Origin: Pseudomonas oryzihabitans
GTDB lineage: Bacteria; Pseudomonadota; Gammaproteobacteria; Pseudomonadales; Pseudomonadaceae
Length of the DNA stretch: 64,000 nucleotides
Assembly: GCF_006384975.1 (NCBI RefSeq)
Contig: NZ_CP021645.1
Location: 4,554,001-4,618,000, forward strand
Reading direction: 5' to 3'
This document shows positions 10,413-18,721 of this stretch, in pieces. Each line of letters begins with the position of its first letter. Positions within the stretch are counted from its first letter, which is position 1. The notes under the pieces are model-generated. The model ran no database searches and was not told the DNA's origin. It was given only the letters and a program-made list of their open reading frames with translations. The position numbers and the translations under genes were made by a program.

Positions 10413-11513
10413 ATGAGTAACCAGACCCATACCTTCAAACCGGACCTGCCGCCGCCGCCTTCCAGCGTCGGCGTCTGGGCCTGGATCCGCGGCAACCTGT
10501 TTTCCAGCGTCGGCAATACCATTCTGACGCTGGTCGGCCTCTACATCGTCTGGCTGATCGTACCGCCGGTGGTGAACTGGGCTTTCCTGCATGCCACCTG
10601 GAGTGGCACGACCCGGGCCGACTGCGCGCCGGGCGGTGCCTGCTGGGTGTTCATCAAGGAACGCTTCGGCCAGTTCATGTATGGCTTCTATCCGGATGAC
10701 CAGCGCTGGCGGGTCGATCTGACCGTGGTGCTGGCCGTGGTGGGCGCCATTCCGCTGTTCCTCGACAGCTTCAAGCACAAGGCCCGCTACGGGCTCACCC
10801 TGCTGGTGGTCTATCCGCTGGTGGCCTTCTGGCTGCTGTACGGCGGCCTGGGCCTGCGGGTGGTGCCCACCAGCGAGTGGGGTGGCCTGATGCTGACGGT
10901 GGTCATCGCCGCGGTCGGTATCGTCGGCGCCTTGCCGCTGGGCATCCTGCTGGCCCTGGGGCGGCGCTCCAAGCTGCCGGCGATCAAGGTCATCTGCGTG
11001 ACCATGATCGAATTCTGGCGCGGCATCCCGCTGATCACGGTGCTGTTCCTGTCCTCGGTGATGCTGCCGCTGTTCCTGCCCGATGGCATGAACCTCGACA
11101 AGCTGCTGCGCGCCATCGTCATGGTCATCATCTTCGAAGCGGCCTACATCGCCGAGGTGGTCCGTGGCGGTATGCAGGCCATTCCCAAGGGCCAGTACGA
11201 AGCCGCCGCCGCCATGGGGCTGGGCTACTGGCGCACCATGGGCCTGGTGATCCTGCCCCAGGCGCTGAAGCTGGTCATCCCCGGCATCGTCAACACCTTC
11301 ATCGCGCTGTTCAAGGATTCGAGCCTGGTGATCATCATCGGCCTGTTCGACCTGCTCAACAGCATCAAGCGCGCCACGTCCGACCCGGCCTGGCTGGGTA
11401 TGTCCACGGAAGGCTACGTGTTCGCCGCGCTGGTCTACTGGATTTTCTGTTTCGCCATGTCCAGCTACTCCGCCCGTCTGGAGCGCAAGCTGAACACCGG
11501 CCACAAGCGTTAG
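10413..11513 (+). CDS. aapM: General L-amino-acid ABC transporter permease AapM
   Basis: This is the second integral membrane subunit of the Aap system, 366 residues with several membrane segments. The C-terminal permease domain has the EAA loop GQYEAAAAMGLGYW. It pairs with AapQ to form the translocation path. An AAGGAG ribosome site lies before the ATG, and the stop is 10 bases from aapP. Confidence 0.92.
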   Translation: MSNQTHTFKPDLPPPPSSVGVWAWIRGNLFSSVGNTILTLVGLYIVWLIVPPVVNWAFLHATWSGTTRADCAPGGACWVFIKERFGQFMYGFYPDDQRWRVDLTVVLAVVGAIPLFLDSFKHKARYGLTLLVVYPLVAFWLLYGGLGLRVVPTSEWGGLMLTVVIAAVGIVGALPLGILLALGRRSKLPAIKVICVTMIEFWRGIPLITVLFLSSVMLPLFLPDGMNLDKLLRAIVMVIIFEAAYIAEVVRGGMQAIPKGQYEAAAAMGLGYWRTMGLVILPQALKLVIPGIVNTFIALFKDSSLVIIIGLFDLLNSIKRATSDPAWLGMSTEGYVFAALVYWIFCFAMSSYSARLERKLNTGHKR

Positions 11514-11523
11514 GAGTCATCAG

Positions 11524-12291
<768 letters not shown>

Positions 12292-12297
12292 GCGCAG

Positions 12298-12323
12298 CCG
12301 GGGCGGAGACCTGTCCGCCCCGG
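12298..12323 (+). terminator. Hairpin after aapP
   Basis: CCGGGGCGGA and TCCGCCCCGG pair over 10 bases around GACCTG. There is no clear T run, but the position directly after the last aap gene suggests transcription ends here. Confidence 0.6.
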
Positions 12324-12532
12324 TCGACCTGCGAACCCAATCACGGGCGTTCGGCGGGAAGGCGGGCAAAGGACGTCGAGGCGCGGTATCCTCGATATTT
12401 GGCGCCCGGTTTGCCGGGGTCGGCGGCTAAGGCTCGCCTTGCCGCTCACAGGTTTCGCTGTCGATTTCGCCTCTCGTATTCAGAACACGAGGTGCAACGA
12501 ATAGTCGAAGCCGTCATCATAGAGAGACGCCC

Positions 12533-13249
12533 GTGAACTCCATTTCCCATCCGCTCATGCTGACAAAAGCCAAGGCCTGGGGCGCCCATGCGGTGACCTC
12601 CAGCGGTGTGATCCTCGCGCTCCTGGCGCTGCTCGCCCTGGTCGACGGCCAGCCCAAGGGCTGTCTGATGTGGCTCGGCATCGCCCTGCTCGTCGATGGC
12701 CTCGACGGCACCCTGGCGCGCAAGTTCGAGGTCAAGCGGGTACTGCCGCACTTCGACGGCTCCGCGCTGGACCTGGTGGTCGACTACCTGACCTACGTGT
12801 TCATCCCGGCGATCTTCATCTATCGCTTCGTGCCCTTGCCGCCGCATTTCGAGCTGGTGGCGGTGGGCATCATCCTATTGTCGTCACTGTTCTGTTTCTG
12901 CAACGTGAACATGAAGAGCGCCGACAACTACTTCGTCGGCTTCCCCGCCGCCTGGAACGTGGTAGCCCTGTACTTCTACGTGCTGGATCTGGCGCCCTGG
13001 TTCAGCATGGCCGTGGTTCTGGTGCTGGCGGCCCTGACCCTGACCCGGGTCAAGTTCCTGCATCCGTTCCGCGTGCGTCAGCTGATGGCGGTGAACATCA
13101 CCGTCACCTCCATCTGGCTGCTCAGCAGCGCCCTGATGGTGTTCATGCATCCCGACAAGCCGCTGTGGTTGATGGTGCTCTGGTTCGCCAGCGGCATCTA
13201 CTTCGTCGGCGTGTGCGTCTGGCGCACCGCCCGGGAGTGGTTCGCCTGA
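12533..13249 (+). CDS. pcs: Phosphatidylcholine synthase
   Basis: This 238-residue polytopic membrane protein is of the CDP-alcohol phosphotransferase family. The catalytic motif runs DGLDGTLAR...[11 protein letters not shown] around residues 48-80, matching DGx2AR(x8)Gx3Dx3D. Length and sequence resemble bacterial Pcs, which condenses CDP-diacylglycerol with choline to make phosphatidylcholine in one step at the inner membrane. Choline would have to be imported. The GIY-YIG gene starts two bases after its stop, so the two may be co-transcribed. Confidence 0.88.
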   Translation: MNSISHPLMLTKAKAWGAHAVTSSGVILALLALLALVDGQPKGCLMWLGIALLVDGLDGTLARKFEVKRVLPHFDGSALDLVVDYLTYVFIPAIFIYRFVPLPPHFELVAVGIILLSSLFCFCNVNMKSADNYFVGFPAAWNVVALYFYVLDLAPWFSMAVVLVLAALTLTRVKFLHPFRVRQLMAVNITVTSIWLLSSALMVFMHPDKPLWLMVLWFASGIYFVGVCVWRTAREWFA

Positions 13250-13251
13250 CG

Positions 13252-13572
13252 GTGAGCGACAGTCTTCCGCCGCCCCCGCGCGCCTGGTACGTCTACCTGG
13301 TGCGCGCCGAGAACCAGGCGCTCTATTGCGGGATCAGCGATGATCCCGCACGACGTTTCGCTCAGCACCGCAGTGGTCGCGGCGCCCGCTTCTTCGCTTC
13401 CAGCCCGGCCCAGGCGCTGGTCTATGTGGAGGCCTGTGCTGACAAGTCAGCCGCTCTGCGACGGGAAATCCAGATCAAGAAACTACCCAAACGAGCCAAG
13501 GAAGCGCTGGTGCTGGCCAGCTCCTGCCCGCTGTCCGCGGCTGCCTCAGGAGTGCTGTCATGTCCGAGTTGA
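13252..13572 (+). CDS. GIY-YIG nuclease superfamily protein
   Basis: This 106-residue protein is of the YhbQ/UPF0213 type. The GIY-YIG core is visible as [18 protein letters not shown], followed by the conserved Arg in [10 protein letters not shown]. The start is a GTG only two bases after the pcs stop; no ATG fits. It overlaps the following GST gene by 13 bases, suggesting a small operon. Family members have weak nuclease activity or no known role, so the function is uncertain. Confidence 0.82.
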   Translation: MSDSLPPPPRAWYVYLVRAENQALYCGISDDPARRFAQHRSGRGARFFASSPAQALVYVEACADKSAALRREIQIKKLPKRAKEALVLASSCPLSAAASGVLSCPS

Positions 13573-14498
13573 TTCTGCACCACTATTGGCAATCGCCCTT
13601 CGCCGAGAAGGCGCGCCTGTTGTTGGGCTTCAAGGGGCTTGCCTGGCGTTCGGTAATCATCCCGCGCATGTTGCCCAAGCCTGAGCTGACCGCCCTTACC
13701 GGTGGCTATCGCAAGACGCCGGTACTGCAGGTGGGTGCCGACGTCTATTGCGACACCGCTCTGATCGCCCGCCGTTTGGATGCGGAAAAAGCGGTGCCGG
13801 CGCTGTTTCCGCAAGGGCAGGAAGCGGTCGTTGCCGCCTTCGCCGGTTGGGCCGATTCGGTGGTGTTCCAGCACGCGGTGGCGCTGATTTTCCAGCCGGA
13901 GATCATGGGGCCGCGCCTGGCGACGCTGCCGCCGGAGCAAGCCCAGGCTTTCATGGATGATCGCAAGGCGCTGTTCAGTGGCGGTAGCCTGAGCCGACTA
14001 ACACCCGAACAGGCTCGCCAGCAGCTGCCGACCCTGCTGACGCGCTTGGAGACCCAACTGCAGCGTAGCGGAGGCGATTATCTGTTTGGCGCGCCGTCGG
14101 TAGCCGATATCGCCCTGGCGCATAACTTCTGGTTCCTCAAGAGCACGCCGCAACTGGCACCGCTGATCGACGAGCGACCGGAAATCGCCGCCTGGTATGC
14201 CCGGGTACTGGGCTTCGGCCATGGCACCTACGAAGAATTGAGTGCGGAGCAGGCGCTGGAGATCGCCCGGGAGGCCGAACCGGTAGCCTTGCCGCGCGAG
14301 CGTGCCTTACCTGTCGAGGGCATTGCCTGGGGCGCTCCGGTGACCGTGGCCGCAACCGACTATGGCGTCGACCCGGTTGCGGGCGAGCTGGTCTATGCCG
14401 ACAGCGAATCCCTGGTGGTGAAGCGCAGCGACGAGCGACTGGGAGCGATCCAGGTGCATTTCCCGCGGCTGAATTTCCGCGTCAGTGCCGCAAGCTAG
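13560..14498 (+). CDS. Glutathione S-transferase family protein
   Basis: Residues 1-80 form a thioredoxin-like GST N-domain ([17 protein letters not shown], with KTPVLQVG as the cis-Pro region). Residues 90-215 are an alpha-helical C-domain. At 312 residues it is about 90 longer than an ordinary GST. The extra C-terminal part (230-312) looks beta-rich and is not typical of GSTs. It overlaps the GIY-YIG gene upstream and ends at a strong terminator. Substrate unknown. Confidence 0.85.
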   Translation: MSELILHHYWQSPFAEKARLLLGFKGLAWRSVIIPRMLPKPELTALTGGYRKTPVLQVGADVYCDTALIARRLDAEKAVPALFPQGQEAVVAAFAGWADSVVFQHAVALIFQPEIMGPRLATLPPEQAQAFMDDRKALFSGGSLSRLTPEQARQQLPTLLTRLETQLQRSGGDYLFGAPSVADIALAHNFWFLKSTPQLAPLIDERPEIAAWYARVLGFGHGTYEELSAEQALEIAREAEPVALPRERALPVEGIAWGAPVTVAATDYGVDPVAGELVYADSESLVVKRSDERLGAIQVHFPRLNFRVSAAS

Positions 14499-14513
14499 CT
14501 CCAGTGGTAGAGC

Positions 14514-14537
14514 AACGGCGCCCCAGGGCGCCGTTTT
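14514..14537. terminator. Bidirectional terminator between convergent genes
   Basis: AACGGCGCCC pairs with GGGCGCCGTT over 10 bases around CA, with a short T run (GTTTTG) on the plus side and an A pair on the other. It sits between the converging GST and flavin reductase genes. Confidence 0.8.
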
Positions 14538-14561
14538 GCATTCTGGAGCAAGGCGGGCCGA

Positions 14562-15182
14562 TCAGTCGGGACGGCGCATGCGAAACAGCGCGGACTCGGT
14601 GATCTCGAAGTAGTCGGCCGGTCCGCCACCGCGGACGATGGGGCGGGCGGCGGCGGTCTGGTAGATGCCGTCCTTGAGCAGACGCTTGTCGATATGGGCG
14701 GCCACCACCTCGCCCAGCACCAGCCATTGGTCCAGTTCGTCACCCGCGGCGGTCTTGAGGCGTACGACTTGGCTCAGCTTGCATTCGAAGGCCACCTGGG
14801 CGCGGGCGACCCTCGGCACCTTGACGATGCGGGAGGCGGCTGGTTCCAGACCGGCCAGGGCGAATTCGTCCACTTCCGGCGCCACCATGGCGCTGCTGGC
14901 GTTCATTTCCTCGGCCAGTTCGCGGGTGGCCAGGTTCCAGACGAATTCGCCGGTACGCTCGATGTTGGCCACGCTGTCCTTGTAGCCCTGGCTGGAAAAG
15001 CCGATCAGTGGCGGCTTGTAGTTGAAGGCATTGAAAAAGCTGTAGGGCGCCAGGTTGAGGATGCCGGCTTCGCTGTGGGAGGAGATCCAGCCGATGGGGC
15101 GCGGCGCGACGATGGCGTTGAAGGGATCGTGGGGCAGGCCGTGGCCCTGGCTGGGTTCGTAGTAGTGGTAGTCGATGGTCAT
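14562..15182 (-). CDS. Flavin reductase-like (FMN-binding split-barrel) protein
   Basis: This 206-residue protein has the flavin reductase-like fold. Typical parts are RPIGWISS, NLAPYSFFNAF (flavin binding) and NLATRELAEEMN. Proteins of this group bind FMN and often reduce it with NAD(P)H or use it on unknown substrates. It lies in a run of same-strand genes with the YfcE-type phosphoesterase (10-base gap) and the Rieske-FAD reductase. The physiological substrate cannot be told. Confidence 0.85.
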   Translation of the reverse strand: MTIDYHYYEPSQGHGLPHDPFNAIVAPRPIGWISSHSEAGILNLAPYSFFNAFNYKPPLIGFSSQGYKDSVANIERTGEFVWNLATRELAEEMNASSAMVAPEVDEFALAGLEPAASRIVKVPRVARAQVAFECKLSQVVRLKTAAGDELDQWLVLGEVVAAHIDKRLLKDGIYQTAAARPIVRGGGPADYFEITESALFRMRRPD

Positions 15183-15192
15183 CGCAATTCCT

Positions 15193-15663
15193 TCAGGAGG
15201 TGAGTTCCAGGATCTCGGCCTGGACCTGGCCGGCGTCGAGGGTCAGGCGGCCGACGCTGATCGGCAGGCGAAAGCGCCGCGGACCGGCGCTGCCGGGATT
15301 GACGAAGAGTACGCCATCGCGCTCTTCGATCAGCGGCTTGTGTGAATGCCCGCTGATCACCACGCGTACCGGGGCGTCCACGGCTGCCAGGTCCAGCTCC
15401 GGCAGGATGTGCAGCATATGGATGCCGACCTCGGCCAGGGTCAGGGTGACACGCTCGGGAATGTCGTCGGCCCAGGGCAGGTCGTCGTTGTTGCCGCGCA
15501 CCACGGCCAGCGGTGCTAGCTCACGCAGGGCAGCGAGGATCTCGGGTTTGCCGATGTCGCCGGCATGCAGGATGAAATCACTGCCGGCCAGGGCGGCCAC
15601 GGCCTCGGGTCTGAGCAGGCCATGGGTATCGGCGATCAGGCCGACGCGGTAGGGATGGGCCAT
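15193..15663 (-). CDS. YfcE/MJ0936-type metallophosphoesterase
   Basis: This 156-residue protein is a compact calcineurin-like phosphoesterase. Metal-binding motifs are all present: LIADTHG at the N-terminus, HAGDIG, RGNND and SGHSH. Relatives hydrolyse phosphodiesters such as bis-pNPP in vitro with Mn or Ni; in vivo substrates are unknown. It lies 10 bases from the genes on either side and is probably co-transcribed with them. Confidence 0.88.
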   Translation of the reverse strand: MAHPYRVGLIADTHGLLRPEAVAALAGSDFILHAGDIGKPEILAALRELAPLAVVRGNNDDLPWADDIPERVTLTLAEVGIHMLHILPELDLAAVDAPVRVVISGHSHKPLIEERDGVLFVNPGSAGPRRFRLPISVGRLTLDAGQVQAEILELTS

Positions 15664-15672
15664 GGCAACTCC

Positions 15673-17202
15673 TCAGTTGGCCTGGACGATGTCCAGCGCC
15701 TCGTCGCGCCCCAGGGGCTGGCGCAGGCGTTGGGCCAGGATGGCAGTGGCGCGCTCGCGTTGGCAGGCTACCACGCCCACCACCTGATCCTGCGCCAATA
15801 GCAGGGCGACGAAGGTCTGGTCGCCCAGGCTGCCGTCGAGGTGCATGGCGTCCCAGTGGCGCGGATGCCCCAGGTATTCGTATCTCTTGCCGTGGTGCAG
15901 CGTCCAGAAGAAGGGTACGTCGGCATAGGCTTCCGCGTAGCCAAATAGGTTACGGGCAGCCAGGCGACCGTGTTGCTGGGCCAGACGCCAGTGCTCGATC
16001 CGGGTCGGCTGGCCAGCGAAGGGAAAGGTAGCGAGATCGCCCACGGCATAGAGGCCCTCGGCGGCCCGGAGTTGGGCATCCACCGGGACGCTGCCGTCCT
16101 CGGCCAGCGGCAGATTGGCCAGGAAGCCGGTCTCCGGGGCGATACCGGTGCCGATCAGGACCAGGTCGGCGGGTAATAGTGTGCCGTCCTTGAGTCTGAC
16201 CCCGCGGACATGATCTTCACCTTCGAACGCTATTACCTCGTTGGGCGCGTGGAATGTCACGCCATTGGCCTCATGCAGGGTCTTGAAGTGCTGCCCCAGG
16301 GTCTCGCCCATCTGCTTGACGAAGGGCAGGGAGGTAGGGGAGACCACCTCCACCGCCAGCCCCTGTTTACGCAACGCCGACGCGGCTTCCAGGCCGATGA
16401 AGCTGGCGCCGACGATCACCGCCCGGCCTGCGTCGGGCAGGTCCGCAAGAATGGCGGCGGCATCGGCGCGGGTCCGCAGCAGGTGCACGCCCTTGAGCTC
16501 GGCGCCAGGCACGGCGAGGGGCTTGGGCTCACCGCCGGTGGCCAGTACGCAGCCGTCGTAGTTCAGGATTTGGCCATTGGCCAATTCCAGCTGCTGCCTG
16601 TCGGCATCCAGCCGAACCACCTCGGCGTGCAGGCGCTCGATGCGCTGTTGGCGGAAGAAGTCCGCGTCACGCAGTGCCGGTGCTTCCTCGGGGGCCTTGT
16701 CGCCCTGGAGGACGAATTTGGAGAGGGCGGTGCGATCATAGGGTTCGCCTGGTTCGCGACCGATCAGCAGGATGCGCCCGCCGAACCCGAATTCGCGCAA
16801 AGCGGCCGCCGCTGCCGTACCCGCGGCACCCGCACCTAGGAGGACGAACAGGCGCTCGTCGCGCTGGGTGTCAGGAGTTTGCCCCGGCAGAGGTGCGGTG
16901 CCGACCAGCACCTCACCGTCGCGAACCTCGACGGGATAGCGCTGTAGGGCGTCCAGCGCCGGAGGTTCGCAGAGGCTGCCGTCCGCCACGGCAAAGCTCG
17001 CCTTGTGCCAGGGGCAGACCAGCCGGCCCTGGCAGACGGCGCCATCCTTCAGCGGGGCGCCGGCATGGGGGCACTTGGCCTGGAAGGCACGCACCTCATC
17101 GCCGACGCGCAGTAGCAGGATTTCGGTATCTCCGATCTCGACGGCGGTACCGCGGTCTTCACGCAGGTCGGCGAGGCGCGCGATCGGGTGCAGGGTGGTC
17201 AT
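15673..17202 (-). CDS. Rieske [2Fe-2S] / FAD-dependent NAD(P)H oxidoreductase fusion
   Basis: This 509-residue fusion has an N-terminal Rieske domain (about 5-105, ligands CPH...CPWH). A pyridine nucleotide-disulfide oxidoreductase follows with FAD motif GAGAAGTAAA, NAD motif VIVGASFIGLEAA, the second FAD motif LYAVGD and a C-terminal reductase domain. This is the AIF/AIFM3-like architecture. It should move electrons from NAD(P)H through FAD to the cluster; the partner is unknown. The ATG at 17202 is chosen because homology begins there. Confidence 0.88.
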   Translation of the reverse strand: MTTLHPIARLADLREDRGTAVEIGDTEILLLRVGDEVRAFQAKCPHAGAPLKDGAVCQGRLVCPWHKASFAVADGSLCEPPALDALQRYPVEVRDGEVLVGTAPLPGQTPDTQRDERLFVLLGAGAAGTAAAAALREFGFGGRILLIGREPGEPYDRTALSKFVLQGDKAPEEAPALRDADFFRQQRIERLHAEVVRLDADRQQLELANGQILNYDGCVLATGGEPKPLAVPGAELKGVHLLRTRADAAAILADLPDAGRAVIVGASFIGLEAASALRKQGLAVEVVSPTSLPFVKQMGETLGQHFKTLHEANGVTFHAPNEVIAFEGEDHVRGVRLKDGTLLPADLVLIGTGIAPETGFLANLPLAEDGSVPVDAQLRAAEGLYAVGDLATFPFAGQPTRIEHWRLAQQHGRLAARNLFGYAEAYADVPFFWTLHHGKRYEYLGHPRHWDAMHLDGSLGDQTFVALLLAQDQVVGVVACQRERATAILAQRLRQPLGRDEALDIVQAN

Positions 17203-17279
17203 GGTGGTCTCCCGGCGCTCTCTGGGGCGCTCTCTCAGGCTTAGGAGATTCGAGAGAGCGCAGCGGCGCCGGGTTCCGC

Positions 17280-18194
17280 TCAGGTGGCGGGCGGCAGGGG
17301 ATGGCGGTGCGGGATGTCCGGGGCGTCCAGCGGATCGGCATGGACCAGTACCTCGGCGCGGGGATACTCGGCGCGGATGGCGGCTTCGGCTCTGTCGCAC
17401 AGGACATGGGCGCGGGACAGGCTGATCTCGCCCGGCAACTCAAGGTGCAGTTGCACGAACCAGTGGTTGCCGGAGATACGGGTGCGCAGGTCGTGGGCGC
17501 CTTCGACGCCGGGGACCTGGCAGGCCAGCTGCAGCATGTGCTCGCTGATGTCGGTGGGCAATTCCTGGTCCATCAGCACGCCGAAGGAATCGCGGGCGAT
17601 GCCGTAGGCGCTCCAGAGGATGTACAGGGCGATGGCCAGGCCGAACAGCGGGTCCAGCCAGTACCAGCCGAAGCCGGTCAGTGCCAGGGCGATGAGGATG
17701 CCCAGGTTGAGCAGCAGGTCGGAGCGGTAGTGCAGGGCATCGGCGCGGACCACGGTGGAGTCGGTCTGGCGGATGACGTGCTGCTGGTAGGCCACCAGCA
17801 GGCCGGTCAGGACCAGCGAGAAGAGGGTAACGGCGATGCCCAGGGCCTGGGCACCTAGGGGCTCGGGCTGTTGCAGGCGACCGACCGCCTGCCAGGCGAT
17901 GAGCACGGCGCTCACGCCAATGAACACCGCCTGGGCGATGCCGGCGAGGGACTCGGCCTTGCCGTGGCCGTAGCGATGGTCATCGTCCGCCGGCTTGAGG
18001 GCATAGCGCACCGCCAGCAGGTTGAACACCGAGGCGAGCCCATCCAGCAGCGAATCGGTCAGGCCGGCGAGCAGGCTGACCGAGCCACTGAACCACCAGG
18101 CCACGGCCTTGGCCAGGATCAGCGTCGTCGCCACCACCACCGACGCGGTGGTGGCACGACGCAGAAGCCGTTCGGTGCGGTGCGGGTCGCTCAT
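17280..18194 (-). CDS. Cation diffusion facilitator (FieF-like) metal efflux transporter
   Basis: This 304-residue CDF transporter exports divalent metals (Zn, Fe or similar) by proton antiport. About six transmembrane segments precede a cytoplasmic C-terminal domain. The metal sites of the FieF class are visible as TDSLLDG (Asp/Asp) in helix 2 and ADALHYRSD (His/Asp) in helix 5. The ATG overlaps the stop of the upstream lipoprotein gene as ATGA, implying coupling. Metal specificity cannot be read with certainty. Confidence 0.88.
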   Translation of the reverse strand: MSDPHRTERLLRRATTASVVVATTLILAKAVAWWFSGSVSLLAGLTDSLLDGLASVFNLLAVRYALKPADDDHRYGHGKAESLAGIAQAVFIGVSAVLIAWQAVGRLQQPEPLGAQALGIAVTLFSLVLTGLLVAYQQHVIRQTDSTVVRADALHYRSDLLLNLGILIALALTGFGWYWLDPLFGLAIALYILWSAYGIARDSFGVLMDQELPTDISEHMLQLACQVPGVEGAHDLRTRISGNHWFVQLHLELPGEISLSRAHVLCDRAEAAIRAEYPRAEVLVHADPLDAPDIPHRHPLPPAT

Positions 18195-18619
18195 CAGCCG
18201 CGCGGCGCGAGGCCCAGGCTGGCGAGTTGCTCGCTGCTGCCGCTGCGTTGCAGCAGGCGCGGATCGTCCAGCGGCAGGGTGCGGCCGGTGGCCTGCTGGA
18301 TGATGGCCTTCAGGCGCATGCGGTCGACGCTGCCGTCGGGATTCACCGCCTTGTTCAGCTCGGCCGGATCGACTTCGGCGCGCTTGTTGTCGGGCAGGTA
18401 GATGGCGCCGCTGGCGAAGTCCACGCCAAAGGCGATCAGGCCCGGAATGATGTAGAACAGCAGGCCGATGGCATCCAAGGCGACGATGCCCGGATCGATA
18501 CGACCGCTGCCGGTGATCTGGCCACGCCGGTCGGGATAGAACAGGGTGCCGCAGGCGGTCAGCTGGGTGAACAGGGCGGCGGCGAGGACGCCACACACCG
18601 CACGGGTACGCATCGACAT
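18194..18619 (-). CDS. Putative lipoprotein
   Basis: This 141-residue protein has a lipoprotein signal: a hydrophobic run followed by the lipobox LTAC, with acylation at Cys about residue 23. A further hydrophobic stretch (about 48-70) suggests a second membrane contact. The ATG at 18619 has AGGAGG six bases upstream and is preferred over the in-frame start at 18667. The mature part mentions no known enzyme motif. It is coupled to the CDF transporter, and an envelope role is likely. I do not recognise a function. Confidence 0.75.
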   Translation of the reverse strand: MSMRTRAVCGVLAAALFTQLTACGTLFYPDRRGQITGSGRIDPGIVALDAIGLLFYIIPGLIAFGVDFASGAIYLPDNKRAEVDPAELNKAVNPDGSVDRMRLKAIIQQATGRTLPLDDPRLLQRSGSSEQLASLGLAPRG

Positions 18620-18721
18620 AGACAACCTCCTGTTGGATGAGGCCGCCACTATAGCGGCCGGAATCATGGCGGGCGAGACGCTTTATACTGCCCGCCCCGT
18701 TGAGACCACCGGCCGCACCAA

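Noticed and set aside
9210..11504. A 764-residue minus-strand open frame across aapQ and aapM
   Set aside because: It is the antisense shadow of two clear permease genes; its Gln/His/Asp/Gly-rich composition is typical of reverse-strand reading in GC-rich DNA.
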